Positions 51,009 to 60,433 of a DNA stretch of 64,000 nt are shown one piece after another (position 1 is the stretch's first letter; each line of letters begins with the position of its first letter). The stretch is from positions 30,793 to 94,792 of the forward strand of contig CAILJB010000045.1 of NCBI GenBank assembly GCA_903834465.1, in the 5' to 3' direction. This DNA is from an uncultured Pseudomonadota bacterium (lineage in GTDB: Bacteria > Pseudomonadota > Gammaproteobacteria > Methylococcales > Methylomonadaceae). A model generated the notes under the pieces. It had not been told where the DNA came from, searched no databases, and saw nothing but the letters and a program-made list of their open reading frames with translations. A program made the position numbers and the translations under genes.

Positions 51009-51899
51009 ATGACCACATTAACCGCTTTATACGAATCACATTTACCGTCATTACAACTTCGCGCACGCGGCAAAGTTCGCGATATTTACGACATCGATAA
51101 TCAATATATGTTGATTGTCACAACTGACCGACTTTCTGCATTTGATGTCATTTTGCCTAATCCAATTCCTGACAAAGGTCGAGTTTTAACTACTGTTTCA
51201 AATTTTTGGTTTAATAAGTTACGTGACATTATTCCTAACCATTTAACACACATTCCGTTAGAAGATATATTGACTGACTCCGCCGAATACAAACAAGTGG
51301 AAGGTCGCGCAATCATCGTTAAAAAATTAACGCCATTACCCGTGGAAGCCATTGTGCGCGGTTATTTAATTGGTTCGGGTTGGAAGGATTATCAAAAATC
51401 TGGTCAAATTTGCGGCATTGCATTACCTGAAGGTTTACAACAAGCTGAGCAATTGCCTGAACCAATTTTTACACCGTCAACAAAAGCAGCCGTTGGTGAA
51501 CACGATGAAAATGTGTCATTTGAACAAATCGTCGCATTATTAGGGCGACCCATGGCAGAGCAAGTGCGTGATGTGAGTTTAAAACTTTACAAAGAAGCCT
51601 CGGCGTATGCAAAACAGCGGGGCATTATCATTGCGGACACAAAATTTGAATTTGGCGTTGACCATGCTGGAACGTTACATTTAATCGATGAAGCTCTAAC
51701 TCCTGATTCGTCACGTTTTTGGGCAGCCGATGATTATAAAGTGGGGACAAATCCGCCCAGTTTTGATAAACAATATGTGCGCGATTATTTAGAAACGTTG
51801 GACTGGAACAAAACTGCGCCAGCACCAGAATTGCCAGCCGATGTTGCTGAACAATGTGCAAAAAAATATCGCGAAGCAGAAATTCGTTTGACCCGCTAA
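51009..51899 (+). CDS. purC: Phosphoribosylaminoimidazole-succinocarboxamide (SAICAR) synthase
   Basis: Joins CAIR and aspartate with ATP in purine synthesis. The 296 residues match the longer form of the enzyme. It shows GKVRDIYDI near the N-terminus, [10 protein letters not shown], the [17 protein letters not shown] block, [14 protein letters not shown], and IADTKFEFG with [12 protein letters not shown]. Its stop overlaps the coaBC start by one base, TAATG. Confidence 0.97.
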   Translation: MTTLTALYESHLPSLQLRARGKVRDIYDIDNQYMLIVTTDRLSAFDVILPNPIPDKGRVLTTVSNFWFNKLRDIIPNHLTHIPLEDILTDSAEYKQVEGRAIIVKKLTPLPVEAIVRGYLIGSGWKDYQKSGQICGIALPEGLQQAEQLPEPIFTPSTKAAVGEHDENVSFEQIVALLGRPMAEQVRDVSLKLYKEASAYAKQRGIIIADTKFEFGVDHAGTLHLIDEALTPDSSRFWAADDYKVGTNPPSFDKQYVRDYLETLDWNKTAPAPELPADVAEQCAKKYREAEIRLTR

Positions 51900-53104
51900 T
51901 GCTTTCACAACGTCGTATTTTACTTGCTGTCACAGGCGGCATTGCGGCTTATAAATCGCTCGAATTATTGCGTCTTTTCAAAAAACAAGGCGCAGACGTT
52001 CGCGTGGTGATGACGAAAGCTGCGACCGCATTTGTGCAACCGCTTTCGTTTCAAGCGTTATCGGGTCACGCAGTGCATTGCCACTTGCTGGATACCGAAG
52101 CCGAACACGCGATGGGGCATATTGAATTAGCACGTTGGGCAGACGTGTTAGTCATTGCCCCTGCGACGGCAAATACCTTGGCAAATTTCGCACACGGTTT
52201 GGCAGACGATTTATTGTCTACGCTTTATTTAGCGGTTACTTGCCCTGTTTATATTGCACCGGCGATGAATCACGTTATGTGGAAACACCCTGCCACGCAG
52301 GCGAATGTAAAAACCTTGCGAACTTATGGTGTGAATCTCATTTCGCCCGAATCTGGCGAACAAGCCTGTGGTGAAATGGGTATCGGGCGTATGGCTGAAC
52401 CCGAAACGATTTGCCAACAGTTAATCGATGATTTGACTGTCACGCATCCGCAAATATTAAGTGGTTTAAATATTGTCATCACGGCTGGTGCAACCCGTGA
52501 ACCCTTAGATCCTGTACGTTATTTAACAAATCGTAGTTCGGGAAAAATGGGTTATGCCTTAGCCATTGCCGCGCAACAAGCGGGTGCAAATGTCATTTTA
52601 ATTAGTGGTGTCAAACAATTACCCACACCAACATATTGTTATTTTGTATCCGTCGAAACAGCGCAACAAATGCACGCGGCAGTTTTTGAAAATATAAAAG
52701 ATTGCGATATTTTTATCGGCGCGGCAGCCGTAGCGGATTATCGCCCCGTTGCTTGTGGTGAAGAAAAAATCAAAAAACAGGCTGATCAACTTACATTAAC
52801 GTTACAAAAAAATCCTGATATTTTGGCGGATGTGGCGGCGTTAAAAACGCCCCCGTTTACAGTCGGTTTTGCGGCTGAAACAAGCGACCTCGAACACTAT
52901 GCGCGTGATAAATTGACGCGAAAAAAATTAAACATGATTGCTGCGAATTGGGTAGGTCGTGCAGAAGGCGGTTTTGAACGTGATGAAAATGCGTTAGACG
53001 TTTTTTGGCAAGATGGAAAAAAAACATTACCAATGACAGAAAAATCAGAATTAGCTCAACAATTGATAGCGTTAATTGCTGAGCGTTTCAATGCGTTAAA
53101 TTAA
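51899..53104 (+). CDS. coaBC: Bifunctional phosphopantothenoylcysteine decarboxylase / phosphopantothenate-cysteine ligase
   Basis: Two steps of coenzyme A synthesis: CTP-dependent addition of cysteine to 4'-phosphopantothenate (CoaB), then decarboxylation (CoaC). The start ATG at 51899 gives [25 protein letters not shown], 401 residues; the open frame extends 15 codons upstream inside purC. The FMN flavoprotein N-terminal half has the Met-containing APAMNHVMW motif and a conserved cysteine in EQACGEMGIGRM. The C-terminal half has ITAGATREPLDPVRYLTNRSSGKMGYA and AAVADYRP. The stop overlaps the sucA stop, tail to tail, by four bases. Confidence 0.96.
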   Translation: MLSQRRILLAVTGGIAAYKSLELLRLFKKQGADVRVVMTKAATAFVQPLSFQALSGHAVHCHLLDTEAEHAMGHIELARWADVLVIAPATANTLANFAHGLADDLLSTLYLAVTCPVYIAPAMNHVMWKHPATQANVKTLRTYGVNLISPESGEQACGEMGIGRMAEPETICQQLIDDLTVTHPQILSGLNIVITAGATREPLDPVRYLTNRSSGKMGYALAIAAQQAGANVILISGVKQLPTPTYCYFVSVETAQQMHAAVFENIKDCDIFIGAAAVADYRPVACGEEKIKKQADQLTLTLQKNPDILADVAALKTPPFTVGFAAETSDLEHYARDKLTRKKLNMIAANWVGRAEGGFERDENALDVFWQDGKKTLPMTEKSELAQQLIALIAERFNALN

Positions 53105-55932
53105 AACAAGGCTGCCTGCACCACCGCTTTTTGTTGTTCTAAATGCACGCGAAAATTTCCCACAGCAGGTGCAGCCGATGGCTCACGTCCAGCGTAAAGC
53201 ATCGGGATGTGTGCCGGCAAGTTATCGACAAAATGATGATTTGAACTGTACCACGCGCCTTGATTTTTCGGCTCTTCTTGACACCAGATAAATTCTTTTA
53301 AATTCGGATAACGCGCCACTTCCGCTTTAAATAAATCTTCAGGAAACGGGTATAACTGCTCAATTCGAGCAATGGCAATATGTTTTAAATTTGCTTCCGT
53401 TCGTGCTTCAAGTAAATCGTAATAAACCTTTCCGGCACAAAAAACTAAACGTGTAATAGTCGTATCCTCCATTTCACGTTCGCCCAAAATCGGATGGAAT
53501 TTGCCTTGCGTTAATTCATCTAAACTCGAAACGGCTAATTTATGGCGCAACAAACTTTTCGGACTCATCACAATTAACGGTTTACGATAATTTCGCAGCA
53601 TTTGCCGCCGTAATAAGTGGAAAATTTGGGCAGGCGTTGTCGGACTACACACTTGAATATTTTGCTCAGCGCAAAGTTGCAAATAACGCTCCAATCGCGC
53701 CGAAGAATGCTCTGGGCCTTGCCCTTCAAAACCGTGAGGTAAAAGCATCACTAAACCACACATACGCCCCCATTTGGTTTCACCGGAACTGATAAATTGG
53801 TCAATCAAAACCTGCGCGCCATTCGCAAAATCCCCGAATTGCGCTTCCCAAATTACCAGCGTATTCGGCATCGTCGTACTGTAACCGTATTCAAAACCTA
53901 ATACGCCGGCTTCTGACAATAACGAATCAAAAATCTGTGCGTTCCCTTGTTCTTTGTGCAAATATTTCAGCGGCGTATAAGTGCGATTTTGTACCTGATT
54001 GTGCAAGACGGCGTGGCGATGCACAAATGTGCCGCGACCTACGTCTTGCCCCGTTAAACGTACGTTATATTTTTCCAACAGCAAGGTTGCATACGCCATA
54101 TTTTCAGCAAATCCCCAATCTAACAGCTGTTTTCCTGCCATCATGTCCGCGCGATTTTCCATCACTTTTGCTACGCGCGGATGCAATTCAAAATCCGCCG
54201 GAAAATGCAACAATCGTTCTGAACAATAACGCAGCGTTTCGTGCGTCACTGTGGTGTCGCAAGTCGTTGTCCAATGCGTGCCTAAAAAATGTAACCATTG
54301 TGCGCTGTAGGAATATTTCAATTTCGACATCGCTCGCGACACAATTTCACCCGCCGACAAACGGCGTTGATAATCATCAATCCATTGTTGAATTTCGAGT
54401 TTGTCGGTAATACCTTCTTGAATCAATTGTTGTGCGTATAACTCGCGCGTTGTTTGACGTTGACGGATTTTTTTATACATGACTGGCTGTGTCATGGCGG
54501 GTTCATCGGCTTCGTTATGACCTAACCGACGATAACAAATTAAATCAATCACCACGTCACGATTAAACGTCATTCGAAAATCTAACGCCAAGTGTGTAAC
54601 AAACAAAACCGCTTCCGGATCGTCACCATTGACGTGAAAAACAGGGGCTTGAATCATGCTTGCTACATCGGTGCAATACAGCGTCGAGCGCGTGTCATGC
54701 GGATTACTGGTAGTAAAACCAATTTGATTATTGATGACAATATGCACCGTGCCGCCGGTATAAAACGCTCGGGTTTGTGACATATTAAGCGTTTCCATAA
54801 TAATGCCCTGCCCTGAAAACGCCGCATCGCCATGAATCAATACTGGAATAACTTGATTAACCCCGTTTTTACCTAACCGGTCTTGTCGCGCTTTTACCGA
54901 GCCTTCCACTACGGGATTGATGATTTCTAAATGGGATGGATTGAACGCTAACGTAATATGTACGCTGCCGCCCGCCGTTTCGACATCTGACGAAAATCCC
55001 ATGTGGTATTTTACATCGCCACTGCTTACGCCTGCTGAAAGTGGCGACGTGCCGGCAAATTCGTTAAATAAAACGGTCGGATTTTTACCAAAAATATTCA
55101 CCAACACGTTTAATCGCCCACGATGCGCCATGCCGATGACGATTTCTTTTGCCCCTTTGGCACCCAAACCTTGAATTAACTCATCTAAAACAGGAATTAG
55201 CGATTCACCGCCTTCAAGCGAAAAACGTTTTTGCCCGACAAATTTCGCGTGCAAATGTGTTTCAATCCCTTCGGCAGCAATGAGTTGTTTTAACGTCCCC
55301 TGCTTTTTTTCTTTGGATAATGTTCGTGTTTTGAATGCCGCACCATTCGCTTCCAAATGGTTAATAATCCAACGGCGCGTTGGTGTATCGACGATGTGCA
55401 TAAATTCCGCACCGATACTACCGCAATAAATTTGTTCTAAATTGGCGACAATATCGCGCAACGTTGAATGTTGACCGCCTTGCAGCGTGCCGGTATCAAA
55501 CAACGTGTCCATATCTAAAACCGACAGTCCGTAATAACTGGGGTCTAAATCAGGCGGCATCGTCGTTGTTTTACCAAGTGGATTATTCTGCGCGATTTGA
55601 TGACCGCGTACACGATAATGATTGATAAGACGTGCCACAGCAGATTGTTTTTTAACACTTTCTTCGGTAAAACCTTGCAATTTGGCAAGTCGCCCTTGAG
55701 ATTTTTGGGCAAGCTGCGCGAAACGCTCTACAATTGGACTGTGTGCAATTTCATAATCAGCATCACGTTGCGATTCACGTTGTTTTTTTGCTAATTCGCT
55801 AAACTGTTTTTGCCAACTTGGGTCAATAGATTCAGGATTGTCCAAAAAACGCTCATAAAGTTCTTCGATAAAACTGGCATTACTGCCGTAAAAACTCGAC
55901 GAATTCTGAAAAAATGTCCGCAAATCACTCAT
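53101..55932 (-). CDS. sucA: 2-oxoglutarate dehydrogenase E1 component
   Basis: Thiamine-diphosphate decarboxylase of the 2-oxoglutarate dehydrogenase complex in the citric acid cycle. I place the start at ATG 55932 (MSDLRTFFQNSSSFYGSNASFIEELYERFLDN), giving 943 residues (E. coli SucA is 933); the frame is open to 56157 but those residues do not look like family sequence. It has GMAHRGRLNVLVNIFGK, HGDAAFSGQGIIMET, the cofactor segment NNQIGFTTSNPHDTRST, and LLPHGFEGQGPEHSSARLER. sucB and lpd are not next to it, unlike in most relatives. It ends 4 bases into coaBC on the opposite strand and diverges from mtaB. Confidence 0.97.
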   Translation of the reverse strand: MSDLRTFFQNSSSFYGSNASFIEELYERFLDNPESIDPSWQKQFSELAKKQRESQRDADYEIAHSPIVERFAQLAQKSQGRLAKLQGFTEESVKKQSAVARLINHYRVRGHQIAQNNPLGKTTTMPPDLDPSYYGLSVLDMDTLFDTGTLQGGQHSTLRDIVANLEQIYCGSIGAEFMHIVDTPTRRWIINHLEANGAAFKTRTLSKEKKQGTLKQLIAAEGIETHLHAKFVGQKRFSLEGGESLIPVLDELIQGLGAKGAKEIVIGMAHRGRLNVLVNIFGKNPTVLFNEFAGTSPLSAGVSSGDVKYHMGFSSDVETAGGSVHITLAFNPSHLEIINPVVEGSVKARQDRLGKNGVNQVIPVLIHGDAAFSGQGIIMETLNMSQTRAFYTGGTVHIVINNQIGFTTSNPHDTRSTLYCTDVASMIQAPVFHVNGDDPEAVLFVTHLALDFRMTFNRDVVIDLICYRRLGHNEADEPAMTQPVMYKKIRQRQTTRELYAQQLIQEGITDKLEIQQWIDDYQRRLSAGEIVSRAMSKLKYSYSAQWLHFLGTHWTTTCDTTVTHETLRYCSERLLHFPADFELHPRVAKVMENRADMMAGKQLLDWGFAENMAYATLLLEKYNVRLTGQDVGRGTFVHRHAVLHNQVQNRTYTPLKYLHKEQGNAQIFDSLLSEAGVLGFEYGYSTTMPNTLVIWEAQFGDFANGAQVLIDQFISSGETKWGRMCGLVMLLPHGFEGQGPEHSSARLERYLQLCAEQNIQVCSPTTPAQIFHLLRRQMLRNYRKPLIVMSPKSLLRHKLAVSSLDELTQGKFHPILGEREMEDTTITRLVFCAGKVYYDLLEARTEANLKHIAIARIEQLYPFPEDLFKAEVARYPNLKEFIWCQEEPKNQGAWYSSNHHFVDNLPAHIPMLYAGREPSAAPAVGNFRVHLEQQKAVVQAALF

Positions 55933-56078
55933 GAAATAATCCGATTTTGGCTGTGTTATGGATTTAGAAACGACTATTGTACCTGATTGCACTTGCCTCA
56001 CAATCAGCAACGAATAACACTTTATGGAAAACTCGGTTAAGCTAATACCGTTATAAGTAAAATTTTCCCTCATTAAAA

Positions 56079-57356
56079 ATGCAAATCCATTTAAAAACCT
56101 TAGGCTGTCGTTTAAACGAAGCCGAATTAGAAACCTGGGCGCAAGCCTTTCAAGCACAAGGTCACGCCATTACGCGCGATATTACTGCCGCACAATTAGT
56201 GGTCATCAATTCCTGTGCTGTTACGCAAGATGCAGCACGAAAATCTCGCCAATTGATTCGCAGAATTCACCGCGAAAATCCACACGCAAAATTAGTCGTC
56301 AGCGGCTGTTATGCCACGTTAAACGCTGATGAAGCGCAAACTTTGCTCGGTGTGGATTTAGTCGTGAGTAATAAAGACAAAGCGAATTTAGTTGAAAAGG
56401 CGTTAAGTGAATTAACGTTTGAAACCATGCCGGCAATGGCAACGGACCCCGCAGAAATTGCATTATTTACACGCGGACGGCAACGCGCCTTTGTCAAAGT
56501 ACAAGACGGTTGCCGTTATCGCTGCACATTTTGTATTGTCACTGTCGCGCGAGGCGAAGAAATTAGTCGTTCATTGACAGACGTGATTGCCGAAATTAAC
56601 GCGCTACACGCGCAAGGCATTAACGAAGTCATTTTGACCGGCGTACATTTAGGCGGTTACGGTAGCGATAATGGCGAAAATATTGTGTCATTGATTCAAG
56701 CAATTTTGACGCAAACCGAAATCCCTCGTTTACGTTTAGGTTCGCTCGAACCATGGGAATTAAACGACGACTTTTTCACTTTGTTTGATAATCCACGTTT
56801 GATGCCGCATTTACATTTACCCTTGCAAAACGGTTCAGATTCGGTGTTACGTCGCATGGCTCGACGCTGTAAAACTGACGAATATAGGCAAATGCTCGAA
56901 CGACTACGCTCGCAAATCCCGCATTTTAATGTTACCACTGACATCATCGTTGGTTTTCCAAATGAAACGGACGAAGAATGGCAAGAAAGTGTTGAATTTA
57001 TTAAACGCTGCGGTTTTGGACATATTCACATTTTCACTTATTCACCTCGCGAAGGCACAAAAGCCGCGACGTTACCGAATCCTGTGCCGCATGAAATCAA
57101 AAAACAACGCAGCGAACAATTGCACCAGTTAGCCGAAACGATGAAACGGGATTTTTATCAGCAAAATATTGGGCAAACGTTTCAGGTGCTTTGGGAAGGT
57201 CAGCGCGAAGATTTAAAAAATGGCAAAGTGCGTGCGTTTGGTTATACGCCAAATTATTTGCGTGTGGCATGTGAAATAAATAGTGATGAAACTTTAGAGA
57301 ACCAAATGACCGCCTACCGCCTTGAACAAACAGAAAACTGTTATTTAGAAAATTAG
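56079..57356 (+). CDS. mtaB: tRNA (N6-threonylcarbamoyladenosine(37)-C2)-methylthiotransferase MtaB
   Basis: Radical-SAM methylthiotransferase converting t6A to ms2t6A at tRNA position 37. Three N-terminal cysteines (TLGCRLNEAE, NSCAVTQDA, VSGCYATL) bind one Fe-S cluster. The radical-SAM motif CRYRCTFC binds the second. A C-terminal TRAM-like domain follows. The 425 residues fit the family; the GCRLNEAE and AVTQDA signatures favour MtaB over MiaB or RimO. The start ATG at 56079 is 147 bases from the sucA start, so a divergent promoter region lies between. Confidence 0.94.
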   Translation: MQIHLKTLGCRLNEAELETWAQAFQAQGHAITRDITAAQLVVINSCAVTQDAARKSRQLIRRIHRENPHAKLVVSGCYATLNADEAQTLLGVDLVVSNKDKANLVEKALSELTFETMPAMATDPAEIALFTRGRQRAFVKVQDGCRYRCTFCIVTVARGEEISRSLTDVIAEINALHAQGINEVILTGVHLGGYGSDNGENIVSLIQAILTQTEIPRLRLGSLEPWELNDDFFTLFDNPRLMPHLHLPLQNGSDSVLRRMARRCKTDEYRQMLERLRSQIPHFNVTTDIIVGFPNETDEEWQESVEFIKRCGFGHIHIFTYSPREGTKAATLPNPVPHEIKKQRSEQLHQLAETMKRDFYQQNIGQTFQVLWEGQREDLKNGKVRAFGYTPNYLRVACEINSDETLENQMTAYRLEQTENCYLEN

Positions 57357-57406
57357 ATTTAAGGCATAAAATACAACACCAATCAGATTTATAACGAGTT
57401 TATCTT

Positions 57407-57883
57407 TTGAAATCCCCTGTTTTTTTACCGTGGCTCATGACGGGCATTACTGCTGCACTGCTCAGTGTTAGCATTGCATTTACACATTTTGATGGCGCAC
57501 AATGGCAACAGCCTTTAACAGAAGAGGCGCGTATTTTTTGGCGCACGGCGTTTTACATTCTTACTATTTTGGTTTTGCCAATCACAAATTTGTTGCGCCA
57601 TATTTTTTTGCGCCTGAATCAAACGATGCCGCTATTAGCCAATTCAAACGTAAATCGTGTCGTTCAAACCCGTTACACGCTCACCGTCAGTGTTTCGATG
57701 CTGGCAATGCTATTTATTGCCAGCTTGGGCATGGTGATGTTTTATTTTGGTGATGGTTTTAATACGTTGCATATTCTCATCGGTGTGGCAGGTTTAGGCG
57801 TGTTTTTATATCGCCCAAAATGGCACGAATACCAACAAATCCACGACGCACTTACAACACTTACGGAAAATTTGGATGACTGA
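57407..57883 (+). CDS. Unknown small membrane protein (158 aa, TTG start)
   Basis: I do not recognise a family. It starts with TTG at 57407 (MKSPVFLPWLMTGITAALLS); no nearby ATG gives a better start and the ribosome site is weak. Hydrophobic segments at about 8-24, 44-62, 90-112 and 115-135 suggest four membrane helices. It overlaps the GlcF-like gene by 8 bases and is probably translated with it. Confidence 0.7.
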   Translation: MKSPVFLPWLMTGITAALLSVSIAFTHFDGAQWQQPLTEEARIFWRTAFYILTILVLPITNLLRHIFLRLNQTMPLLANSNVNRVVQTRYTLTVSVSMLAMLFIASLGMVMFYFGDGFNTLHILIGVAGLGVFLYRPKWHEYQQIHDALTTLTENLDD

Positions 57884-59072
57884 CGCGAAAAAAGAATTAC
57901 TGAGCATTGCCGACAGTTGCGTAAAATGCGGCATTTGTTCACCGCATTGCCCTACTTATACACATACGCAAAATGAAAATGAATCGCCACGCGGTCGCAT
58001 TGCGTTGATTCAAGCATGGGCGGGCGGTCAGTTAAACATCACGGATAATTTACTCAATCACATTGATACTTGTTTGTTGTGTCGTGCCTGTGAAAAATCC
58101 TGTCCAGCCGTTGTGCCGTATGCCAAATTGATTGATGATTTTCGAGCGCAAATTCACGAAGAAATGCCGCCATCCATGTCAGTCAAATTATTAAAAACGG
58201 TTGCCGAAAATAAACGTGTGCAACGTTGGATGAAATCGGGGTTGCGTTTATACCAAAAAAATAATTTACAAAAAACAGCACGTTTTTTACGCTTACCATC
58301 TTTATTTGGATTCGGTAAATTAGAACGTCTAGTGCCTGACTATCAAGAAACGCAAACACTGCAAAATTATTATGCTGCTCAAGGTGAAACTAAAGGTGAC
58401 GTAGGGTTATTTGTTGGTTGCATGGGTGAATTATTTGATTTTGAAACGGTACTGACCACGATTCGTGTTTTAACGCACGTTGGTTTTAATGTGCATTTAC
58501 CTGAAAATCAAACCTGTTGTGGCGCATTAGCGTTGCATGAAGGCGATGCGGAAACAGCACAAAAATTAGCCAGTCAAAATCAACAAGCATTTGCAAACAA
58601 AAACTTGCAAGCCATTGTCACAATTGCCAGTGGTTGTGGCAGTACGTTGAAAGACTACGCCCCAAAAGTTGTGGATATTAGTCATTTTTTGATGCAAACA
58701 GATTTCGATTTTAATAAAACCTTAAAACCATTGCGTGCAACGATTCGTTTACATACACCCTGTTCATTAAAAAATGTCTTAAAAACAGATAAAAGCGTTT
58801 TGAATTTATTGAAACAAATTCCGGACGCAATTATTTTACCTTTGCCTGAAACCATGCAATGCTGTGGTGCAGCGGGAAGTTATAGTTTGAGACACGGGGA
58901 AATGGCGCAAACTTTATTGGATGAATTATTAGATGTGTCGCTGGAAAAACCGACTGATTATTTAGTTAGTTCAAATATTGGTTGTGCATTGCATATTGCA
59001 GCAGGACTGCGTGAACGCGGCGAAAATGTGACCGTCGTGCATCCAGTTGTTTTGTTGGCAAGACAGCTTTAA
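57876..59072 (+). CDS. GlcF-like iron-sulfur oxidoreductase subunit (two 4Fe-4S clusters, CCG domains)
   Basis: Resembles the Fe-S subunit of glycolate oxidase or related HdrD/LutA-like proteins. The N-terminus has two ferredoxin motifs, CVKCGICSPHCP and CLLCRACEKSCP (residues about 15-26 and 66-77), then two cysteine-rich CCG domains (QTCCGALALH, MQCCGAAGSY) with the typical spaced cysteines. The 398 residues match GlcF (about 400). No glcD or glcE flavin subunits are visible in the window, so the electron donor is unknown. The preceding membrane protein might anchor it. Confidence 0.83.
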   Translation: MTDAKKELLSIADSCVKCGICSPHCPTYTHTQNENESPRGRIALIQAWAGGQLNITDNLLNHIDTCLLCRACEKSCPAVVPYAKLIDDFRAQIHEEMPPSMSVKLLKTVAENKRVQRWMKSGLRLYQKNNLQKTARFLRLPSLFGFGKLERLVPDYQETQTLQNYYAAQGETKGDVGLFVGCMGELFDFETVLTTIRVLTHVGFNVHLPENQTCCGALALHEGDAETAQKLASQNQQAFANKNLQAIVTIASGCGSTLKDYAPKVVDISHFLMQTDFDFNKTLKPLRATIRLHTPCSLKNVLKTDKSVLNLLKQIPDAIILPLPETMQCCGAAGSYSLRHGEMAQTLLDELLDVSLEKPTDYLVSSNIGCALHIAAGLRERGENVTVVHPVVLLARQL

Positions 59073-59086
59073 AAAATTAACAGCGC

Positions 59087-59113
59087 GTTAAAGGTGAATA
59101 TTTCACCTTTAAC
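59087..59113. terminator. Bidirectional hairpin between glcF-like gene and speD
   Basis: A perfect 12-base palindrome (GTTAAAGGTGAA and its complement, 3-base loop) lies between two convergent genes. The flanking T-runs are weak on both sides, so it may act as a shared terminator of moderate strength. Confidence 0.6.
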
Positions 59114-59131
59114 TTTGCCACTTAATCGCGT

Positions 59132-59929
59132 TTATTCGTAATGCTGGCGATAATTATGACCGTAGAAAATTTCGGTGACTTCTTTGTGTAATTTCTTTTC
59201 GATTTCTGCTTTTTCTTCCACAGATAAATCACACTCTTTTTCAAACAAATAATTTTCCAATTCGGTTTTTTTCAACATCATTTTAGTGTGGAAAATATTT
59301 TCTTGATACACGTTCACGTCAATCATTTGATAACTTTCTTGCGTATCTAAAGCAATGTAATCTTGAATCGAAGTAATATTGTGATCGATATAGTGCTTTT
59401 TGCCCGAAATATCGCGCGTGAAACCACGCACTTTATAATCCATCGTCACCACGTCAGATTCAAAACTGTGGATTAGATAATTTAACGCTTTCAATGGCGA
59501 GATACGCCCACATGTCGAAACGTCAATATCTGCACGAAATGTACTAATGCCGTTATCAGGATGACTTTCAGGATAAGTATGCACCGTAATATGACTTTTA
59601 TCTAAATGCGCTAAAACGGTTTCTGGCAAAGGGCCTGGTGATTGGCTGTTCATACTCGGTGGCGGTGGCGCGTCACCTTCCGAAATTAGCATTGTTACAC
59701 TCGCGCCTTGAGGATCATAATCTTGGCGGGCAATATTTAAAATCTGCGCTCCAATAATTTCAGCAACGTTTTTAAGAATTTGTGTCAATTTGTCTGCGTT
59801 GTACGCTTCATCGATATACTCGATATACGCTTGCTGTTGCTTGGCTGGCGCGTAACAAATGTCATAAATATTAAAACTGAGCGACTTTGTTAAATTATTA
59901 AAGCCGTGTAATTGTAATTTCGTATTCAA
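59132..59929 (-). CDS. speD: S-adenosylmethionine decarboxylase, E. coli type
   Basis: Pyruvoyl enzyme supplying decarboxylated SAM for spermidine synthesis. The self-cleavage serine is in [19 protein letters not shown], followed by [26 protein letters not shown] prefer a TTG start at 59929 ([19 protein letters not shown]), because GAGG lies 9 bases upstream and the product (265 residues) matches E. coli SpeD (264) residue for residue at its start. An ATG at 59959 would add ten residues and overlap the osmC stop. With the TTG start the two genes are 4 bases apart. Confidence 0.92.
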   Translation of the reverse strand: MNTKLQLHGFNNLTKSLSFNIYDICYAPAKQQQAYIEYIDEAYNADKLTQILKNVAEIIGAQILNIARQDYDPQGASVTMLISEGDAPPPPSMNSQSPGPLPETVLAHLDKSHITVHTYPESHPDNGISTFRADIDVSTCGRISPLKALNYLIHSFESDVVTMDYKVRGFTRDISGKKHYIDHNITSIQDYIALDTQESYQMIDVNVYQENIFHTKMMLKKTELENYLFEKECDLSVEEKAEIEKKLHKEVTEIFYGHNYRQHYE

Positions 59930-59933
59930 CTGG

Positions 59934-60353
59934 TTAAACCTCGATAACTTCAAAATCATGGGTAATTTCTACCCCTGCGTTTCCTAACATAATAGCCGCA
60001 GAACAATATTTTTCTGCTGACAATTTTACTGCACGTTCAACAACGGCGGCTTTTAAATCGCGTCCACTGACCACAAAATGTAAATGGATTTTACTAAAAA
60101 TAGCTGGCACGGCATCCACACGCTCTGCCGTTAATTCGGTAACACAACTCACCAAATCATTACGCCCTTTTTGTAAAATTTGTACTACGTCAAACGAGGA
60201 ACATCCGCCCACGCCAAGTAATAGCATTTCCATCGGACGAATACCCATGTTACGACCACCATGATCTGGCGGTCCATCCATCACCACAGTATGACCACTG
60301 CCCGATTCACCCAAAAACATCATGCCATCAACCCATTTAACTGTTGCCCGCAT
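59934..60353 (-). CDS. OsmC family protein
   Basis: Small alpha/beta protein of the OsmC/Ohr superfamily, whose members reduce organic hydroperoxides through two cysteines. The 139 residues show [50 protein letters not shown] with one conserved cysteine (about residue 53), and [20 protein letters not shown] residues with a second (near 117). This matches the YhfA-type subgroup more than peroxidatic Ohr. It precedes speD by 4 bases on the same strand; the link to polyamine metabolism is unclear. Confidence 0.88.
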   Translation of the reverse strand: MRATVKWVDGMMFLGESGSGHTVVMDGPPDHGGRNMGIRPMEMLLLGVGGCSSFDVVQILQKGRNDLVSCVTELTAERVDAVPAIFSKIHLHFVVSGRDLKAAVVERAVKLSAEKYCSAAIMLGNAGVEITHDFEVIEV

Positions 60354-60433
60354 TTTATTTATCCCTTATTTAAAAATGGGTTGCATATTATCACACTATT
60401 TTTACAGCGCGTGTAACACGGACAATTTTTTAC

